Below are positions 57,611 to 64,000 of a stretch of DNA of 64,000 nucleotides, one piece after another. How positions within the stretch are numbered: position 1 is the first letter of the stretch; each line of letters opens with the position of its first letter. Source of the stretch: Sipunculus nudus (lineage: Eukaryota > Annelida > Sipuncula > Golfingiida > Sipunculidae); assembly GCA_026874595.1 (NCBI GenBank), contig CM049308.1:78850124-78914123 (forward strand). The letters run 5' to 3'. The notes under the pieces are model-generated. The model worked only from the letters and a program-made list of their open reading frames with translations, was not told the DNA's origin and did not search any database. Both the position numbers and the translations under genes were made by a program.

Positions 57611-59597
57611 AGTTATTCACCCATTGGTTGCCAAGTAATTACACCAGATTTAAGTGGTTAGTAGTTACCCATCATTTAGAAAGAATCAAGTTGATATATT
57701 GGCAAAAGGCCAAGGTCATAGGTCAGGGATGTTCACAATTACTTATTTTAAAGACCATCTCTATTTTTCTTGTATATATAACCATCCCACTCCAGCTGGT
57801 ACATCTCCCTGTGTGGCTGTAATTGTGAGTGACACTGGTGACATATGACTCCCTTTTGTATCAGCCTATTAAGTGATAAGGCTCAGTGATAAGTACCTCG
57901 TTATTTCATAACAAAAACACTGTTGTCAGGATGATTCAGCCAGGCATTAAGACTATGAGAGTATAGTATTAAGGTTTAGCTACTGATTTATAAGATGATG
58001 GGAACATTTTGCAGTTTATTTTATGGAATCCTAGCAATAAACTTAGTTTCCTAGATATCTGAATATTTTAATATATATCACCACATATAAAAGCAAGTGT
58101 TTGTTCTCATTATATGTGGATGTGTACCTTGATTTAGGATGGCTTTTTGTTTTATTTCAAGACTCTTAGTCATGCTTTCTGCATTTCTTTTCTTTCAGGT
58201 TTGGCAGTTTACCTACCCTGCTGACCCCATTGAAAAGCAGAGTGATAATAAAAAATATTGGACTTACACTTTTTACAATTGCATATCTATAAATCTGATA
58301 TGAGGGCCTGGACATGCCTTTTGAATTATTTTGGGCATTCATTACTGGATAATTTGCCCCAAGTTTGGTCTCCTATTGGAGAATGTGGGATATCAAATGA
58401 CATACTTGTCAGAAATCCATTATGTCTGCCAGTTAGCCACCTAAGAAATTCTTTCTTCAGTGCAGTTTCAGTAATTTTTCTTTTATGTTTGGTCCGATTT
58501 AGGGAATGTTCTTTGTCTGATTTCAGACTTGTCAGAAGTCCAATATGGCCACCAGGCAACCATCTTTTAATTCCTTTTGATCATATTATCTCAAGAACAG
58601 TTAAAGTGAATGCAGTTGGATGTATATTTATGTAATCTTGTAAAGGATTGGGTCAAATATTTCTGAATAAATATTACCATCATTTATAAAAGTGCAGTAC
58701 AGTTGGCTTGTATTGAATAAAAATTCATACAGAAGCACCTGTTTCTCAATAATTCTTGCATGTATTTCCTTGATTTTTGCTATATATTTTGATCTTATAT
58801 TTTCCCTTTGTGGTGTTCCTTTGAGACTGACAGGTTTCAAGCAAGCTGTTGGAATAGTTCCTGATAGCTTAACAATCATGCATTTTCCTCAGACCATCAA
58901 TTCACTGTGTTTTAACCAGACATAGGTGATGTATATTTCTGTTGTCATAGAAAATTTTTAACAAATTGGCAAATTGGTTCTTCAAAATTTGACTGGAAGT
59001 TGTGAATCTCAGTCCATGATGTCACAGGTCATGCTTGGCTGCTGAGCGTCATAACCCATGGGTCACTTGTTGTAACTGCTGTCATCTCTCATAATCGTCA
59101 CTGGTTCGATCTCCCCCAGGGTCTAATGCAGTTTTAATTGTAGTTAGAGTATCCCTATATAACCTGCCATGAACAAATGGCTAACAAAATGCTAATGATA
59201 AGATGTGCAGTCGCAGCCTACATGGATCCCTCCGATAGTATCCTAATCTAACTCTCTTTTGCTCTGTACAGTGACTTGTTTAACTGATATGCGTCACACG
59301 CTAGCTGCAGAACAAATGACCCGACACCTGCCGGGGCAAAGGAGTAAATAATATTACAATGGTATACAATCCTTTGAACTGAAAACATATTAGAGCGGTC
59401 CAGATAAAAAAAAACACTTATGGATTGTTCCTTAGGTGTTACCATAGCCTTAACGTTTTGTGTAAAGTTGCAAACAAACAAACAAAACAACCAGCCAAAC
59501 AACCAAAGGGAAAACATAATGCCTTCTCCAACTTGCGGAGGTATAATAAAGTTATGTACCCAAAACCATTTTAAGAGCCAAACCTTATCATCCTATT

Positions 59598-59599
<2 letters not shown>
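57611..59599. other. No gene; weak internal duplication near 58400-58560
   Basis: ACTTGTCAGAAATCCATTATG (58403) and a related ACTTGTCAGAAGTCCAATAT (58528) mark two diverged units of about 125 bp. Otherwise nothing identifiable. Confidence 0.45.

Positions 59600-59631
<32 letters not shown>
59600..59631. repeat. (GA)n microsatellite
   Basis: About 15 GA units. The ORF across it encodes an ERERERE run and is not a gene. Confidence 0.93.
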
Positions 59632-59635
<4 letters not shown>

Positions 59636-61700
59636 GACGAAAAGGATATGTTTAGGTCATACCAAGACTAACACTTTAATAATCAATGACAAACATAAGA
59701 AAAAGGAGAAATGACTATGGTTCTGGTTTCATATTTAATTTAAAGAAACGAACATTAACTATCGGGGATGTGTTGCTGACTAATTGCATTATCCTTAATA
59801 AAAGATAAATATATATCATATATTGTATATTATTTATTATTGTTATTGTTACAGGTATTATATATTTAATTTGACTAACCAGTTACTCAGTTAGTGACCT
59901 ATATGTTTATAGGGACATGATACATCATTAAGTTAATACTGTGCAAACAGGAGACAGCGGAAACTCGAAATCTGCATTCTAACGAATGCAAGCCTCCGCC
60001 ATTCACTTATTCGGTCCATATTCCCAGATTCATTTGTTCATTTATTACTGTATTTGTGACTATTTCTTGATGGCTTTCCTGGATCCGGATCATGTGCAGA
60101 AAAACCAAAATATAATATCTTCTTCCTTGGCCAGTTCCCGAAAAGATATGAAAATTTCATAAGATTCCATTCAAAATGCGTGAGTTTTGTTGCGAACAAA
60201 AACACAGACTACAGGCCGGTGAGACGCAGATTTTTGGGACGTAGGCCGCCGGGACGTACCCACTGAAGCGTATCCCGATAGGACGTATTGTTAAAATAAG
60301 AGTACATGTATCACTTGTCTGACTGTCTAAACTTTACACGTACTAAAACAAAAAGACTAAGTAATAATAGTTAATTATACTTTCGTTAGTAAACCCTCTC
60401 TTGGGTCACTTTGGGAAATCATACAAGCTCTGTGATCGATGCAACATACGTCAGATCAGCACACGTTAATGCCTAGTATATCTGTGTTGTCCATTATTAC
60501 TATATTACCCTCATGCACTTATATCGTTGTGTTCCTTAACTGAAGTCTGACAAAATATTTAGTAATTTTATTGTTAATTAGAGCATTATTTTGGCTTAAA
60601 GTACGACTCAATAGTGATAAACTCCGGGTATGGTCAACCCATCAGCGTTCTCCAATTTATTGGCCTAACCAGAGGTTTAAATGACTGATAATTACAGGTT
60701 TAACGTGTAACATCTTACTTTATTTTCCATATTCCTGTTATAATTTTCACTATTATAAGTATGTATATCATGTCGTGAGAACATATTAAGTCTGCTCAAA
60801 CATGAACGAACTGCTCACCAGAGACCAGCGAAGCCGCAGTATAAACGCGGTCACGAGAAACCATTCACCCGACGCGGCCAATCGTACAGTTCAAAGGATG
60901 AACCTTTAATTAACGGACGAAAAATGTCGATCAAAGGTTTCTGGATGATGAATCATTTATATTGATCTCTTACACGTACTTAATGTATTAAGGAAAGAAT
61001 AAATATTTACATATTTTGATTATATTCGACTTCTGACAGGACCACATTCCGAATAAAAGACATTATAAATGGACAAAAATTTTATGACAAAAATAACTTT
61101 ATAAAATAAAAAATTAGGTTGGTTGTTATTTTGTTAACATGAAAATACTACCTGTGAGTAGTATTCAGTTAGTATCATCCGCTCTGGCGCAATCACAATC
61201 GCATACGAACGGAGATGAACGCATACCCTCCTGGTGGAGGCAATTATGAAACAACAGAACAAACAATCGGTGACAAGGTTTAATTGAAATGGCAGCACAT
61301 TATGTAGCGATCATTACCTCACTGTAATGGTAACCCTCACAAAATGAGACAAAAAAAGTCCCAAATGTTCTAAAATTTTAGAAGTTTTACTATTTATTTT
61401 ATCACAGGCATTAAACATAGAAAAGCTTAAGCATATGGCATATTAACAACATAACAAGGGTATAACTAGGAAAGTGATATCATACTTATATACGAAATCT
61501 GAGAGGATTTTTGTTACTGAATTCGACACTCCTACTTCGTTCGACCATCGACTTAATTCATTACCATGAAAGGTTTTGATTTTTTTTTGTGGTTAGGGTT
61601 TGAATAGGGCCGGAAATATGACAGATATTTCCTCCGAGGACCTATTCCAAATAGAAGCCGAACTAACGCTTATTGGATGACCGCTCTCGGTCATAAATTA
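59632..61700. other. No gene recognised
   Basis: AT-rich DNA with no supported ORF, splice pattern or repeat. A locally GC-richer patch at 60215-60290 repeats GGGACGTA-type words without clear structure. Confidence 0.45.
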
Positions 61701-61704
61701 TGTA

Positions 61705-61800
61705 CATGGGCGGACCCAGGATTTAGGAGAAATAGGGTGCAACCCACGAAGAATACTGACAAAACCTGATAATAAGGTAGCCAGGTCAGGTATAGGTCCC
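61705..61800. repeat. Relic of the GCGGATCCAGGA element
   Basis: GGGCGGACCCAGGATTTAGG followed by GGGTGCAACCCAC is a decayed relative of the left part of the element at 63788-63985 and of the relic near 7072. Confidence 0.55.
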
Positions 61801-62885
61801 TTATCCGCCACAGAAATACGGCATTGGTTTGTGTCTCATACACTTGAGTGCCACTAAAAAATATTGAGTTGGTGTGTCGGGACACGGAGCACTAAGCAAC
61901 CCGGCCCCCCCCCGGGCCGCGCAAATTACGAAGTCAACTCGTATCAAATAACCAGGTAATTGTTGTACGCGGCAAAGTTTGCTGCACTTAAATCTTTGGG
62001 CCATTGTTACAAGGGGACTGTTATTGGATTTAAACTAGCTTTATTTGTTAGAGATCATGGGGGCAATCTGATAATGGTCTGCCCCATGCCGGTCTAGCGA
62101 GAGTGCCTGTGTTGTGTAGTTTTGGTTTCTGTGTCATGGCTTGTCGATTGTATTGTATGGATACAGCCATACGACCCCTAGTGATTTGTTACTGAGAAGC
62201 ACAAGAACAAATGAGCACAAGGTAAGTTGATTTATGTCTAGTTAAATGTCCATGTTCCTTGTTTTATATTATACTTGCCTAATCGCTTACACATGCAGAG
62301 TCCGTTTAGACCTACTTAAGTCTTCATACAGACATCATGTGGGCTAGGAAAGCACGTATACAGTTAGCCCATAATAATGAACTCCTCAATTGCTTTTTTT
62401 TCAGTGACTGACGCATTGTGGAGTCCATAGATTGCACATGCAGTTAACTGTGATTAAATCACTCCATACACAACTGTGAGATTTAACATATATCCATTGA
62501 TTAATGTTCAGTACATCTATGTGTATTGTATATTTGACCACTGGAAAACATAACTGTTCTGTTCTCAGCCCTATTTTGCACCAAGGAAGTTGAAATATGA
62601 ACATAATAGTACACAGGCCTAAAGCCTTATACAGGACTGCCACCAAATGCAAGATGTCTGCGGGGCTGTTAATGCTTCAGTTCTCTCTGGACAAATACTA
62701 TCAGTTGCTGATGTTACAGGTGCTCCATGCTTTCCAGAATGGTTATTTTTTATAAAAGGCCTTTCGACTTACATCATTATGTGAACATAGGTTTGCTAAA
62801 CCAAAGGAAATATTTTTATTTAATTTTCTTTCTAAGAGTAACATATCGTATCGTGCTATAACCCCAGTTAGCCCTTCGGTGGGCC

Positions 62886-62922
62886 GGCGACGCAACAGAA
62901 ACCTGAAACCTGTTGCGTCGCC
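62886..62922. repeat. Perfect 13-bp stem hairpin
   Basis: GGCGACGCAACAG (62886-62898) and CTGTTGCGTCGCC (62910-62922) form a perfect stem with an 11-base loop. Weaker pairing extends outward (CCTTCGG...GTCGGCGG). It is much more GC-rich than its surroundings. Confidence 0.85.
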
Positions 62923-63787
62923 GTCGGCGGCTAGTATACAGTGTTTCAGCCGTGTGACTTTACGCTCCCGAGACCATGGAAAGACAAGCACATCTTGCTC
63001 TGTCTATACGCTGCCAGGTTTACTGGCTATTGACGGTTCTGACTCAAGATAGCGGAGAAACATGACGGAAATGCATCTTGCGTATCCTTACACAGCGTTT
63101 ATGATTAACCACTTGCAAAGTTGTGCCAAATTGCCAGGCGGGTCGGCTTATCGCTGCATTGCTACTGTACTTCCAATGTTGTACTAAATTACCTCTCTTA
63201 AGGTCGGTTCATGGTTGACTCTGACTCTACTTCATAGTCACACAAACAAGGAAGTGTTTCTGTGTTTACACACTAGATCATCTCTTGCGTTAGCCAAACA
63301 CAGCGTTTAGCAGTTGGCTGAACTTTTCATATCACATTCTCCTGGCCAAACCAGTTAACGATCCATAAAACCATGCTTGTACAAAGCACTGATATTAAGC
63401 GCTAAGTAAAGGAATAATATGTCAAAATATGATGTTTCCTCTGTACTCCTTTCTACCTGTCAATATTATTCCGAAATGTGTCCGAAAGGGATTATACTTA
63501 ATAAACAACAACCTCTAGTGTTTGCATTTAGAAGAATACATGAAGCGCTTTTTTGGTTATTGTCATGGCGGTAGATCATATATCATACAGCATACTTATT
63601 TTATCATATACCAGTCCACCGTGCGTTACGTGTGATTTCTAATGCTGAACTTTTCACTAATAATCTCAAACTTAGTGATGTTTCCCAACCTGAAAATTAA
63701 TCAATAATTTTGGAAAAGAAAACAATTATTCATTGCGGCGTTCGAAAAGATATGGAGCATGGGTAATAAATATCGTCTTGTATGCCC

Positions 63788-63985
63788 AAGAGCGGATCCA
63801 GGATTTTGGAAAGGGGAGGGTCCAATCAAGCAAGCAACATGCATATAAGAGGTCCTCTGATCCAGAACGGGAGGGGTCCAGGCTGGAAAATCTGGACAAG
63901 CTGAAAACCCCCGACCTACTCATTCCATTCCCCCCTCCACCGCCCCACATCTCCGCCACCCCCACCCTCCCCCGGATCCGCCACT
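63788..63985. mobile_element. MITE-like element with GGCGGATCC inverted ends
   Basis: The left end reads AGAGCGGATCCAGGATTTTG then AAAGGGGAGGGTCC. The right end reads CCACCCTCCCCCGGATCCGC then CACT, the rough reverse complement. About 200 bp long and without coding capacity; the short ORFs in both strands are artefacts. Relics lie near 7072 and 61705. The class and target duplication are not determined. Confidence 0.6.
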
Positions 63986-64000
63986 GACGCATAAACTGTT

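Noticed and set aside
59420-59671. ORF with an ERERERE run
   Set aside because: Created by the (GA)n microsatellite.
63726-63992. Overlapping ORFs on both strands at the window end
   Set aside because: Both cross the MITE-like element and encode low-complexity proline or glycine runs.

Overview
The window is animal nuclear DNA, most likely from a mollusc. The evidence is compact GT-AG introns in one gene and kilobase introns in others, long (TA)n tracts, a BEL/Pao retrotransposon, tRNA-derived SINE-like elements, and dispersed AGGTCACTGCGACCTA and GTCCGTCCGGCC repeats of a kind I know from bivalve and gastropod genomes. The species cannot be fixed from the sequence. Coding density is low and most of the window is repeats.

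Layout: (1) Three head-to-tail copies of a SAM-dependent methyltransferase gene. Copy A shows only its last exon (1550-2114); copy B spans 19086-24897; copy C spans 33395-46494. Each copy carries a different frame-breaking indel, so as read here all three look like pseudogenes. (2) Between A and B lies a nearly pristine BEL/Pao LTR retrotransposon (10209-18421) with 1060-bp LTRs differing at one base, a 5-bp target duplication and one uninterrupted 1942-residue Gag-Pol ORF. (3) A 34-bp minisatellite fills the same intron in copies B (about 3.1 kb) and C (about 0.4 kb). (4) The B-C interval and intron 1 of copy C hold a 5'-truncated LINE, a 3.6-kb insertion with long inverted repeats, an element built of CCCATATTGTAATAA motifs pointing both ways, and palindromes. 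(5) 44339-48556 is a second copy of 1-4228, including the methyltransferase last exon and its 3' flank.

The most notable locus is a ten-exon RAG1-like gene (49324-53691, + strand), which starts just beyond the point where the 44-48 kb duplication stops matching (48556/48557). The conceptual product is about 1048 residues, close to vertebrate RAG1 in length. It has an N-terminal CxxC...CxxC region, a C3HC4 RING and a following Cys/His cluster, then a core in which the three acidic catalytic positions and the RAG1 CxxC and HxxxxH zinc ligands can be picked out. One extra base in an A10 run of exon 8 breaks the frame; this may be a real lesion or a homopolymer error. No RAG2-like (kelch) gene was seen nearby.

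From 54 to 64 kb I see only repeats, SINE-like and MITE-like sequences, hairpins and unassigned DNA. Nothing suggests that the three systems (methyltransferase cluster, retroelement, RAG1-like gene) work together. The methyltransferase cluster appears to be a duplicating locus that has collected mobile elements.
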